In this document: positions 1-8,600 of the stretch, one piece after another
How positions within the stretch are numbered: position 1 is the stretch's first letter
How the letters are laid out: every line of letters starts with the position of its first letter
DNA from: Entamoeba invadens IP1
Taxonomy: Eukaryota; Evosea; Mastigamoebida; Endamoebidae
Reading direction: 5' to 3'
DNA length: 11,727 nucleotides
Assembly (NCBI RefSeq): GCF_000330505.1
Contig: NW_004443566.1
Location: 9,176 to 20,902 of the forward strand
Translations under genes and position numbers: made by a program
Notes under the pieces: generated by a model
What the model saw: the letters and a program-made list of their open reading frames with translations, nothing else
Database searches by the model: none
Told to the model about the DNA's origin: nothing

Positions 1-364
1 TAAACGGGTTAAAATATTCAGTTGAAAAACCGCGATCCTCTAATAATATTATTTTATTTAATTAATAATTTTTTTAAAACATCTGTAATAAAACCAAATG
101 TATTGAATATAAGTTGTAATCAAATCATTATATAAACAATTTCGAAACAAATTTAAATTTTAACGACAATTAAATAAATTTTACTATTCATTATTTTTAA
201 ATAAGTTGTAAAATTAATATAAAATAAACTTTAACAATTTCAAATTTCCAAAAACAAGTTTTGATTTTGATAAAACAATTTTTAAAATTTTAAATGTTGA
301 TATCAGTACATGTTTGTAATATGGTATATTATTGACTATTCCAATTAAAACAAATAATTAAAAA
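1..364. other. AT-rich spacer, nothing recognised
   Basis: This stretch is dominated by A/T runs with frequent stops in all frames. I see no open frame, RNA gene or convincing terminal repeat. It may include the left end of the pogo-like element that follows, but no inverted repeat could be assigned. Confidence 0.6.
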
Positions 365-1495
365 ACAAAGTACCACTTTTTACATTGGAAGAATCCACCT
401 CTTTCAAAATACTACAGAACAGGCTACAAAAGACATAATAACAGACTTTTCAATATCACATTAGAAAAAAAACGCAGAAGACAAATAGTAAATCGGTTAA
501 GATAACATACACAGATCAAACTACATTAATCTAAGCCAATAAAAAGGAATAAAGCAAATTTATCCAACAATTATTTAAGAAATATATAAAGAAACGAGAC
601 TTTGCTCTACAACGATCATAAATGCTGTTCTAAAAAATCAATAAAACTGTCTGGTGTCATTCCCTCATTTCTTCTTAATATGGACGAATCTGGATTTGTT
701 TCTTTTGTTGACACAAAATATCAGACAGTGTATTGCGACCAAACGAAATCATTCAAATCAAAACGGGCCTTTGACAGAGCGGTCAAACAATTAAGTCTTG
801 TTGTTGGAATTTGGGGAGATTCAACAAAATTGAAACTATCGTTAATAATGCCACAAAAAACAATGGATAATGAAATAGGAAAATGCATCATGTTAGATCC
901 AATGGCTTTTGTATATCAAGATAACGGATTCGTGAACAAAGAGATGTTTTTGTTGTGGAAAACGAAAATATTAGTTCCTGCTTTCGAAGAACGCAAAAAA
1001 GAGAAAAACATGGGGAATTTTAATGATGGGTGGTTTGTGATCGTATTTCACTGATGAAGCCATTAAAAGATTTCATGAGATAAAAATCACATTTTTTTAA
1101 ATTGTGCCCACATTAGAGTCATTTTATAACCATTGGATTTGGTTGTTTTTGAAGGTCAAAGGTTTTTTATATAGTTTAATGATTGTATAATTGATAATTG
1201 GAAATGGATACATTATCCAAAGTTAAAAATGCAATTCAAAAAAATAGAAAGCCCAATCAAATCAACAAAAATATCTACTGTTTTGTCCTTACTTGGAAAA
1301 AGAGAAATTAATTCCAAAACTAGTTAAACAAAGAAAGTGTTAAAATGTCAAACATTGGGACTCTTGCCAAAGCACAGTTTGCTCTAAGTGACATGACAAG
1401 ACGAATTGTTTCAATTATAACCTAATGGGATATAACAAAAAGTGGTTTCAACATCGCAAGAATGTTTAATCATGCTGAATTCAAAAGGTATTAAA
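365..1495 (+). pseudogene. pogo/Tigger-like (DDE_1) transposase, multiply frameshifted relic
   Basis: This is a decayed DDE transposase of the Tc1/mariner superfamily, pogo type. The best preserved block is an open frame at 602-1054. It has the family motif NMDESGF, whose D (683-685) is the expected first catalytic residue, and later a DG pair (D at 1025-1027) where the family has the second catalytic D. The canonical residues after that DG are lost. Homology then changes frame: FTDEAIKRFHEIKITFF is readable from 1050 to 1097, KLCPH from 1099 (followed by TAG), and QPLDLVVFEG-like sequence near 1130-1160, which matches the family's PH..H..QPLD.GVF segment. A last fragment near 1426-1490 (WDITKSGFNIARMF) fits the C-terminal region. 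The upstream part, about 365-600, is a looser match to a helix-turn-helix/linker region and contains several TAA codons. The open block has no ATG at its left edge. At least three frame changes plus stops rule out a working enzyme. Outer limits are approximate. Confidence 0.75.
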
Positions 1496-1520
1496 AGACG
1501 ATAACAAAAGGAATGGAAAG

Positions 1521-1951
1521 TTTATTTAAAATCACTATACTAATTACCCATGTCACCTTTTATATTGCAAAAGTCAATTTCAATGTTCATTTTTTTAGTA
1601 TTTCGAACAAAAAAGATTCCAAAAAATAATAAACAAAATGAATGCAAAAACTTTTTAAAAAACACTCGTATTGTTTATTAAAAAGTTTATATGTAATATC
1701 GTAGAGTTTTTTATTGTTATTTTTCAAAACACAATTGATTAAAATTATAAATTGGTATTTTAAACTAAGAAAGCCATTATGACTATTTCTAAAAACGCGT
1801 AAAAGGCATTAGCTCCATTGAATTTTCCTCCTTCCAATTTGTATTCAGCCATACATGTAGTGCATTCATTTACCTTTTCACAACTTGCGCAGCCCTCAAT
1901 AATACATTTAATGCATTTTTTATTGGTTTTATCTGTCTTATATCCTTCGGG
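1521..1951 (-). repeat. Direct repeat copy A: duplicated 3' end of the Cys-rich gene
   Basis: This segment is clearly similar, in the same orientation, to 9985-10417. Shared stretches include the TTTAAAATCACTAT and ATTACCCATGTCACC blocks, ATCGTAGAGTTTTTT, and a nearly unbroken match over the coding part from the AGCTCCATTG block to the end. It therefore includes about 240 bases downstream of the stop as well as about 190 coding bases. Coding sequence is more conserved than flank. Similarity stops at about 1951 on the coding side and about 1521 on the downstream side. Confidence 0.88.
1760..1951 (-). pseudogene. Truncated C-terminal fragment of Cys-rich surface protein
   Basis: Sixty-odd codons, read on the minus strand, match the C-terminus of the Cys-rich protein encoded at 10226-11722. 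The PEGYKTDK start, the CIKCIIEGC run, the CEKVNEC run and the MAEYKLEGG segment are all present with only scattered substitutions. The frame ends in TAA at 1760-1762. Unlike the larger copy, the last cysteine is replaced by phenylalanine (GGRCNG to GGKFNG), and the hydrophobic tail now contains a glutamate (FLEIVIMAFLV), which would weaken a GPI or membrane signal. There is no start codon. Homology ends abruptly at the proline codon before EGYK, and upstream sequence is unrelated AT-rich DNA. I read this as a dead duplicate or the stump of a destroyed paralogue. Confidence 0.9.
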
Positions 1952-2470
1952 TGGGGATATAAAGATTGAAATAAAAATGTTTGGGATAAAATGTTCGGTT
2001 TAAAATAATTTTTTCAATGAAACATGCATTTAATTTACATAAAAAAAATCAAACATATTTATAATCGTTATTTAAATATAACTTGTCAAAAGAAAAATAT
2101 TGTCAAAATTGAACAAATCTATATATATATATTAATAAACATTAGTTGTTAACAAAAAGTAAATGGTGCCATTATAATTATAAACATGAAATTAAAAACA
2201 CGTCAATATATAGTGAATAATATTTATTTTAGTTTTATTTAATAAATTTATTCGACTATTTTTGGTGATCAAAATATATTCAAATAAATTAAATTAAAAA
2301 ATAAATCAAGTTTAAAGTAAATAATTGTTATTACAGTAAAAATATCACTGTTAAATAACTTCTAAAACATTAATAAAATACCACTTTTATAAAAAAATAT
2401 ATTAATAAAATATCATTGATGTAATTATTAACATAATAATTGATTTTGTTATTTTTATATAAATTTAAAA
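1952..2470. other. AT-rich spacer
   Basis: This stretch contains A/T runs, including a short TA dinucleotide tract near 2122-2132. No coding frame or RNA gene is recognised. It separates the truncated Cys-rich fragment from the 3' end of the MULE pseudogene and may contain the MULE right end, but I could not identify a terminal inverted repeat. Confidence 0.55.
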
Positions 2471-4058
2471 TTATTTACAAAAAAATGAAACAAAACAATT
2501 TTGTTTTATCGGCGTCCTTATTTTTAGATTTGTGTGCGTTTTTTCTCCTTTTTTCCCATCTCCAACATAACTTCTTTGAGAAGGGGGCAATTTTTTCTTT
2601 TTTGTTTGAGTAGAGATATTTATGTCGTTTATTAACTCTTGTGTATTTATCACTCTTTTCATGAAAACCTGTTCGACATCTTCTTTTCTTTTGGTAATAA
2701 CATTTTGCTCTACGTGTTCATCATCAATTTTATCAATAAATTCTCCAAATTCAATTTCCTTATGGTAACACTTTTCCTCTTCATCACAATTTGATGCGTC
2801 TCTTAGTTGACCAATTTCATTTTCATTAATTTGAACTGTTTTAATATGATCAATTCTCAGAATTTCATTTTCCGTGTTTTCAATGGAATTTTCATATTAT
2901 TTGTTCCATTTATATTTTTCAATTTCATTTAATAAATGTTCTTTAAACTTGTCGTATTTGCTGCTTCCGCTATAATAATTCAAAGTCAAATTAAATATAC
3001 GGGTTGGTCTGTTTACAAAATGGTTTAACCCTCTGTCCATCTGTTCTATTTTTAAGTTTTGCTTCTTCTCTCTTCATTAAATGAATCAATAGTGTATTGA
3101 GTGTTGGCTTTTTACAATTAAGCCTTTTAACCAAAGCTGAATGGTACGACTCGCTCAAATTGTCTGTTCTCAATTGTTGGTTAAATTGTGACCACAGTTT
3201 AATCGGCCATTTAAACAACCAATTATCCCTGAAATAATTAATTAAATCATTGATTGAGTTGCTGGTATTTTTGTCAAGATTATAAGATGGAATTCTTTCG
3301 ACTATTTTTTCAAATTGTTCATTGACTTCAGATGGTTTCACGAACGCTAGAAGTTTTAAATCGTTCACAATTGTCCAAACGTTTGAAGAAGGGAAATATA
3401 GTTTGGCCAATGATAACCGTTGTACTGCTCTCCAGATACACTGTGTAAAGTGGAAATAACATCCATGCACATTACAGTGAAATTTGGAAATTGAATTTAT
3501 AACTGCAATTTCAAAATCAAGCATAATACTTGTTTTTTCATTAAATAATTCACTGTCTCACTTTTCTTTAAAATGCAAATTGATATAATTAAAAAGTGTA
3601 TCATAATCACTTTCCCGTCTCTTTATCATTAAAGCGTGAACAAGAGTAAAAGACTGTCCATTAGATAAAATTGCGTGGATAGTGTAAAGTTGTTGATATG
3701 TATTTGGTGCTGAATTAAATGTACCATCCATACACAAATAAATCACTTTTCGTTCTTTAAGTTGAGTAAATTTTTCGTTTGATATAAGAATAAACACGTT
3801 ATCATCTTCTTTTGTTGTGTATTTTCCACTTTCCAGTAACTCTTTCATTTTATCTTCGATCATTTCTGCTTTTATAAGATTAAAGGTTCTTCTAATTGAA
3901 GTCTGTCTTCGCTTGTCATTGGGATGGTCGTTATTATATTTGTCCATCAGTTTTGTTGCAGACATTAGAATGTTGGTTCCATTACTAATAATATCACGAA
4001 TTCCACAAAAACAAATCACATGATATTTTGCAACAAGTTCATTTTGAATGAAAATTTA
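2471..4058 (-). pseudogene. Mutator-like (MULE) transposase pseudogene
   Basis: Reading right to left, this is a Mutator-superfamily DDE transposase in pieces. The first open piece runs from about 4055 to a TGA at 3558-3560 and carries the MULE signature CMDGTFNSAP (first D at 3726-3728), followed by YQQLYTIHAI and HALM blocks. The frame continues after the TGA with MLDFEIAVINSI (second D at 3516-3518) and GCYFHFTQCIWR, the family's C..H zinc/structure motif. NLSESYH (E at 3154-3156) is the likely third catalytic residue. The frame stops at 2991-2993. A frameshift is needed to pick up the C-terminal region near 2996, which meets a TAA at 2897-2899 and then runs open to a TAA at 2471-2473 through an acidic, then lysine-rich tail. 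No ATG is available at the 5' end, where the usual N-terminal zinc-finger region is missing. The breaks make it inactive. It may have been cut by arrival of the hAT element. Confidence 0.88.
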
Positions 4059-6392
4059 ATTGATTTTCAGACATTAAATATCGATTCACAAACAAAACGA
4101 ATTGAAAACGAACTGATAAACATCTTTTCAATTTCCAACATACCCGAAACGAATCATCCAATGAGATCATCCAACGAAGAAGACGAGGATTCCATTGAAG
4201 AACGTGTCAACGAAGAAGTGGATGATGATGATCCAAATGTGATCATTTCACCGTCACAACCGTCACAACCAACAAAAACAAAAAAAGAGTTGCACCAACT
4301 TACTCTCATCAGAACATTGATCCCACTTTTTAATGATGGGTCGGGGTTCAATATTGGTATGATAACAGACAATGTTACCGAATGTATCAGAAAGGAAAAG
4401 GCTGAAAACTCCAGGCTCAATTGTCACAACGAAATCGGAGAGTTTATTTTGTTGTTTCTTGCCTTAATATCTGGAGCATCCGCTTTTTCAATTTCTCAAA
4501 TGGATAATGTCATAAAATTTTTCAATTTTGGCATAACGTTGTGTGGAGTCGATGTAAACAAATATCATTTCAATTTAAGTCCGACAACAATAAAAAGAAG
4601 AATTGACCTCATTTCTGAAGTTAACACGGAACAGACGCTCGAACTGTTGAGGAATTGTCATTATTATGGTTTGATGGCAGACAGTGCCAGATATGGACCA
4701 AACGAACATTTTTCGTTGTTCATAAGAATTTTAACCGATAAAATGATTGTTGTTGAGAAAAAATTGAAGATGGAAAAATATATCGGAAAAACAACTGCGG
4801 ATGCTTGGTGTGATTGGGTAAAGTCAGTTGCGGGATTGTTTGGATTAAAATTGAATTTGTGTGTCAACTTCACCTTCGATGGTGCTTCGACAATGATCTC
4901 TAATGAAGGTGGTCTTGCGGGAAAGTTCATTGAATTTATGAAATCAATTGGTATTGATGTTAATGGATTCGAACCAAATTATTGTTTCAATCATCGATTG
5001 AGTAAAGCAATTGAAAAAATGGGAACGACGTTTTATGGGTATCTTGTGAAGAAATTTTTATACAAATTAACTGGAGCCAACGTGAGGATGAATTGGGAAT
5101 CTTGTTGTAAAGAAAAAGGAAATGAAAAAGAAGCCTTGTCAATTCCTCAATATAGCATCACTCGGTTTCTATATATAGCGACAATATCTAATATGGTATT
5201 TGACAATCTCAATGAACTTCAAGATTTTACAAGGAACCAAAAGAACTGGAAAATCGAAATGCCTAAACCGAAAAGAAGGGAGAGCAGTGCCAAACAACAA
5301 AACAAAAATGATAACGAAAACGACAACTTCGAAGATGATGGCATTGACGTCTCGAGACGGCTTATCAAAACTGCGACTTTGGACGACGACAAATTTGTAG
5401 CACTTCTGTTCTTTGTTGATTTCATTACAAGTCAGGTAAAAGTTCTCAGTGATTGGCTCCAAAAATCGTGCCTCTCCTTAGTTGTTGCCTATCAACGTGT
5501 GCTTGAAGTCACCGAGAATTTAATCGAACTTAAAAATGACATCTATCAACGCTCAGAAGAAAAACTCTTTAACATGCTTTACATCAACAAAGTCAAATCC
5601 CCAGAAAGAGTTCAATTTCGTGATATTTGTCTGGGATTGCTTAATCGTTTATTACAAGCACTTTCTGTTCAATTCACTCTTCCAACCAAAAAACTCAAGC
5701 CAAGCCAAATAGCGCTCAACGGAGCAACAAATGAAACAACCATTGGCATTAATACATTTGGTGACTTTGTTAAACTCGGAGACTCTTTTCGAAACGAAAA
5801 TTTTTTGCTTGCCGTCCGCACTTGTTTGTTGCCTGTCTTCAGAAAGGCGAAATCTGAAATTTCTGAGGATCTCAGATTGGAAATTGTTCAATTCAATCAG
5901 TGGATGGACTCCCACACAATGCAAATGACCAAATTAAAAAGCAGAGACGAAGAACTCAATAAAGAACAATTGATGAGACTTCAAAAGGCTACACAATCGG
6001 TGAGGCTTTCAAAAGAAGCCAAAGACATTATTCAAAAACTTGACTCACAACAAAACATTGGATTGTTAAATGAAAAGAAACAAAATGTTGTGAGGATTGT
6101 TAGAGAAATGCAAAAATCGAAGCAAATTAGGCATTGCCAATTGAATGACAATTTCGTTCCATGTCAAAATACTACAACATTGGTGGTGCTCTTGCAAATG
6201 TCTGAATCTGAAAGATCTCATTTCCCGCTTATAATGGATTTTTCCAAACGTGTAGAGGCAGTAAATGTGACTTCTTCGATAGTCGAACGTTCATTTTCAC
6301 GTTTGAAGCATATAGCAAAGGCGAATATGAAGTCAGAAACAATTAGTCAAATGTACGACGTTAAAGATATCGTAAAGAAATGTGATTTCTGA
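4020..6392 (+). CDS. hAT-superfamily transposase, intact 790-residue ORF
   Basis: This is a single open frame from ATG to TGA. The RNase H-like core is visible. MADSARYG around residue 219 has an acidic residue (D221) in a likely first catalytic position. NFTFDGASTM has D287, matching the family's DGA block. C322-F-N-H325 matches the hAT CxxH motif, followed by a basic/hydrophobic helix. An Asn/Asp-rich insertion lies near residues 420-440. Close to the end, SIVERSFSRLKHIAKANMKS (about 753-772) matches the hAT C-terminal dimerisation region. The N-terminus has an acidic Glu/Asp stretch (about 52-75) and no BED-type zinc finger, so DNA binding may rely on something else or the ORF may be 5'-truncated. 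The first codon overlaps the antisense MULE frame, and a TTTTCAG string near 4064-4070 could be a splice acceptor, so the true start is uncertain. No terminal repeats or 8-bp target duplication were found. Length is ordinary for a hAT transposase, and there are no internal stops. Confidence 0.85.
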   Translation: MIFCNKFILNENLIDFQTLNIDSQTKRIENELINIFSISNIPETNHPMRSSNEEDEDSIEERVNEEVDDDDPNVIISPSQPSQPTKTKKELHQLTLIRTLIPLFNDGSGFNIGMITDNVTECIRKEKAENSRLNCHNEIGEFILLFLALISGASAFSISQMDNVIKFFNFGITLCGVDVNKYHFNLSPTTIKRRIDLISEVNTEQTLELLRNCHYYGLMADSARYGPNEHFSLFIRILTDKMIVVEKKLKMEKYIGKTTADAWCDWVKSVAGLFGLKLNLCVNFTFDGASTMISNEGGLAGKFIEFMKSIGIDVNGFEPNYCFNHRLSKAIEKMGTTFYGYLVKKFLYKLTGANVRMNWESCCKEKGNEKEALSIPQYSITRFLYIATISNMVFDNLNELQDFTRNQKNWKIEMPKPKRRESSAKQQNKNDNENDNFEDDGIDVSRRLIKTATLDDDKFVALLFFVDFITSQVKVLSDWLQKSCLSLVVAYQRVLEVTENLIELKNDIYQRSEEKLFNMLYINKVKSPERVQFRDICLGLLNRLLQALSVQFTLPTKKLKPSQIALNGATNETTIGINTFGDFVKLGDSFRNENFLLAVRTCLLPVFRKAKSEISEDLRLEIVQFNQWMDSHTMQMTKLKSRDEELNKEQLMRLQKATQSVRLSKEAKDIIQKLDSQQNIGLLNEKKQNVVRIVREMQKSKQIRHCQLNDNFVPCQNTTTLVVLLQMSESERSHFPLIMDFSKRVEAVNVTSSIVERSFSRLKHIAKANMKSETISQMYDVKDIVKKCDF

Positions 6393-7195
6393 TTTGTGTG
6401 TTTTTGGTTTCTTATATTTTATTGATGTTTTTTGCTTAAAAACAATAATGATAAATAAAATACAAGTTTTGTTATACGACATATTAATGTTTATATTATT
6501 TCAAAAGAGCAGACTAGATAATAAAACAAATAAAATAGCCATTTTACATGGTTTAAAAGTGAAAAATGGCAATCAAATTTGTCTATCCTTAATAATTAAT
6601 ATATGTTTACTTTAAATTATGGCAAAATAAAACTAATTCGATTCGACAAAAAACAAAACCAAGTTACAAATAAATCTTTATTGTTTTGACAGAAAACATT
6701 TTATATATTGAATTGTTTAAAAACGAGTAAAAATAGTTAATTTGGAATTTCTTGAAATTGTGGGAAAGGTTTAATTGAATAAAAACCCCAAGAAAAACAA
6801 TAAGAGAGTATTTGAGCAGGGTAAAAAACTACAAAACATCAAATAAAGACTTGGTTAGATGTGAAGAAAGATAGAGGAAAACATGAACAGAACATAATGC
6901 ACTCTTGTTATGTGAAATATTTTATGATAATTTGAGGAGTTAATAACAGTAAATATCGGCTTTCGTAATGAAATGGTTTGTGTTGTTTTTGAAAACGAAG
7001 AAAGAAATAACAAATTAATTCGATTAGAATGAAATCAGAATAACAACAAGAATTGATTATTGTGTTTTATATTAGATTGAACCCGACAAAATGATTAATT
7101 GTGATAGTCTACATTTAGTGATAAAGAAAGTGTGTCGAATTGAAGTGAAGAAATATTTATACGCAGACATTAGGCCAGACAACTTCTTCGTGTTT
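6393..7195. other. AT-rich spacer after the hAT gene
   Basis: No convincing gene. A weak 77-codon frame at 6382-6615 overlaps the hAT stop and is A/T-driven low complexity, so I do not count it. The right end of the hAT element should lie here, but I could not match an inverted repeat with sequence upstream of 4020. From about 6800 the sequence is slightly less AT-rich, without a recognisable product. Confidence 0.5.
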
Positions 7196-7510
7196 TCACT
7201 TGATTAAAATGCAAAGGAGTAAAGCTAAGATAACAACCGTTGGCAGTACAATAAATGTGAATGTATTGCTGGCACATTCGTATATAAAAATGGTGTGTTG
7301 GTTCGCACCTTCCCAGAATAGTCGAACTAAGGTGCGAGAGTCGTTATAACAATTTCTCATTTGATGTGATGCTTTTTGAACATTTGAAATAACATGATTT
7401 AAACGACAAAGACATCTTTGGGTCCGATGGGAAATCAAGTCAGCTGTGAATGTTCGAACCAACCTAAAACGGTAAAAAAAACTCAAATTATCGATATATA
7501 GCCTTTGCAT
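7196..7510 (-). CDS. Small tail-anchored membrane protein, unknown
   Basis: The product is 104 residues if the ATG at 7508-7510 is used. About 70 residues are polar and basic, with hydrophobic residues at heptad-like spacing (around RTQRCLCRLNHVISNV), then a short polar stretch. The C-terminal hydrophobic segment (TFIVLPTVVILALLLCILIK) ends at the stop, which is the arrangement of a tail-anchored protein. Coil plus end anchor resembles SNAREs, possibly the Sec20 or other Q-type group, but I see no diagnostic central layer residue and do not assign it. The same frame extends upstream to an ATG at 7583-7585 preceded by a GAATTC initiator-like string, but that extension has TAA codons at 7577-7579 and 7547-7549. 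So this may be a short real gene, the last exon of one, or a decaying gene. Its base composition is richer in G/C than the surrounding spacers, which supports past or present coding. Confidence 0.45.
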   Translation of the reverse strand: MQRLYIDNLSFFYRFRLVRTFTADLISHRTQRCLCRLNHVISNVQKASHQMRNCYNDSRTLVRLFWEGANQHTIFIYECASNTFTFIVLPTVVILALLLCILIK

Positions 7511-7640
7511 TAAGGTGTCTGGCTCAAACAAATGCCCAAGGGATAATTAGGCAAGTTTTTCGAAGAGTTTACGAGCTTAATACATGAATTCACTTAAAGT
7601 AAAACATTAATTCTCTGAATTGCTTTTTCTTTTTATTATT

Positions 7641-7723
7641 ATTATAAATAACACTAATATAATGATAATATATATCATTTAATATTTTTTATCATTGAAG
7701 GTTAGTGTTAATTCTTATATAAT
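7641..7723. repeat. MITE-like imperfect inverted repeat
   Basis: TAACACTAA at 7649-7657 is matched by its exact reverse complement TTAGTGTTA at 7702-7710, and the flanks (ATTATAAA left, TATATAAT right) extend the symmetry imperfectly. Inside is a second perfect 7-bp inverted pair, AATGATA at 7661-7667 and TATCATT at 7673-7679. The roughly 80-bp size and nested symmetry suggest a miniature transposon relic. Such AT-rich DNA also makes chance hairpins easily. Confidence 0.3.
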
Positions 7724-8469
7724 TGTTTTATTTTAATGCTATTGTTACTAGTCATTTGATTGGTCAAATTGCGTTTCTTTTCAGTTTAATTTGTCATTAT
7801 TTCAGAGTTTTTTGAGGCAAATTTACTACCCTTTTGGGTAAATATTTGAAATACCCGAAATGTAGCTATTCATTTATCTGTTATATATATTTTTTATTCA
7901 TTTTCTCATCTTTTTTTCTTTTTGACCCCCAAACAATAGGCTAATTGAACCAATTATAAGTAAATAATAACCTTTTGATTATAAGTACTTTTACTGTGAA
8001 TGTTCGGGATGTTTCGTGTATTTTCACCCGCAACTTACGGCTGAAAAGAGCAAATACAAAGTAAGACTTTTTCAAAACCCTGTTTCTAAAAAAAGATTCT
8101 GATTTATTTATATTTTGTCCCTGACTCAACACCACGTATTAGGATAAACTATTAAGGAAAAAAAGCCTAAAAAGTTTTGGGCCTTCTCAAAAAAATGGCA
8201 AACCATGATCAAAATAATAATTATTTATAATAATATTTTTGGGATAAAACATTTTAATTTTAAAACGGTATAGTTACAAAGTAATTATTTGTGAAAACAT
8301 TGAATGTTTTAATAACCGTTTTTGTGGGAATCATTAATAATTACAACAGAAAAAACACATCAAAAATAATATAAAAACAAAAATGCTCATAACATTCAGC
8401 ACATTTCCCGTTATTTTTCGACAAAATATTGTATTATTTAAGTAAATAATCTAAAAAACAACAGAAAAA
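7724..8469. other. AT-rich spacer with weak open frame
   Basis: No gene is assigned. A 64-codon frame on the minus strand at 7941-8135 lacks recognisable motifs and its first codon is not ATG. Small palindromes occur, such as TACCC-TTTT-GGGTA near 7828-7841. Nothing here supports an RNA gene. Confidence 0.5.
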
Positions 8470-8600
8470 TAGGTCCGAAAGTCCGACACGTTGGACTTTG
8501 TGTCCGGAGTTTACTTTTCAATGCTAAAGACTTTAATCAGGTCGGCCAAGATCCAGTTTTTAAACAACTTCGTGGCAATCTCTAATACGTGTCAGTTCAT
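8470..8600. other. Higher-GC island, unassigned
   Basis: About 130 bases stand out from very AT-rich surroundings by their G/C content. AAAGTCC at 8478-8484 and GGACTTT at 8493-8499 form a perfect 7-bp stem with an 8-base loop. GTCCG occurs twice with a third related TGTCCGG. On the plus strand an open frame of about 45 codons crosses the block without an ATG. On the minus strand an equally plausible frame (including HVLEIATKLFKNW) is interrupted by one TAA. It could be a gene remnant or a structured RNA. I recognise neither, and it does not match tRNA or 5S patterns. Confidence 0.35.

Noticed and set aside
1818..2003. Plus-strand 61-codon open frame
   Set aside because: It is the antisense shadow of the truncated Cys-rich fragment at 1760-1951, and its first codon is not ATG.
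2471..2662. Separate small gene on the minus strand
   Set aside because: The same frame is open upstream to the TAA at 2897-2899 with no break at its ATG, so it is the C-terminal tail of the MULE pseudogene.
3998..6412. Weak inverted similarity between CCACAAAAACAAATCA near 4003 and the sequence just after the hAT stop, considered as terminal repeats
   Set aside because: It needs gaps, includes coding ends of the hAT gene and consists of simple A/C- and T/G-rich strings, with no 8-bp target duplication visible.
6382..6615. 77-codon frame overlapping the hAT stop
   Set aside because: It is A/T-driven, has no recognisable motif and starts inside the hAT gene.
7444..8004. The 13-base string CTGTGAATGTTCG at about 7443 and again at about 7994 as a repeat
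   Set aside because: One such shared 13-mer is expected by chance in a window of this size, and similarity does not extend on either side.
8471..8484. GGTCCGAAAGTCC read as a tRNA B box
   Set aside because: The spacing and bases do not match GGTTCGANTCC, and no acceptor stem, A box or anticodon arm fits around it.
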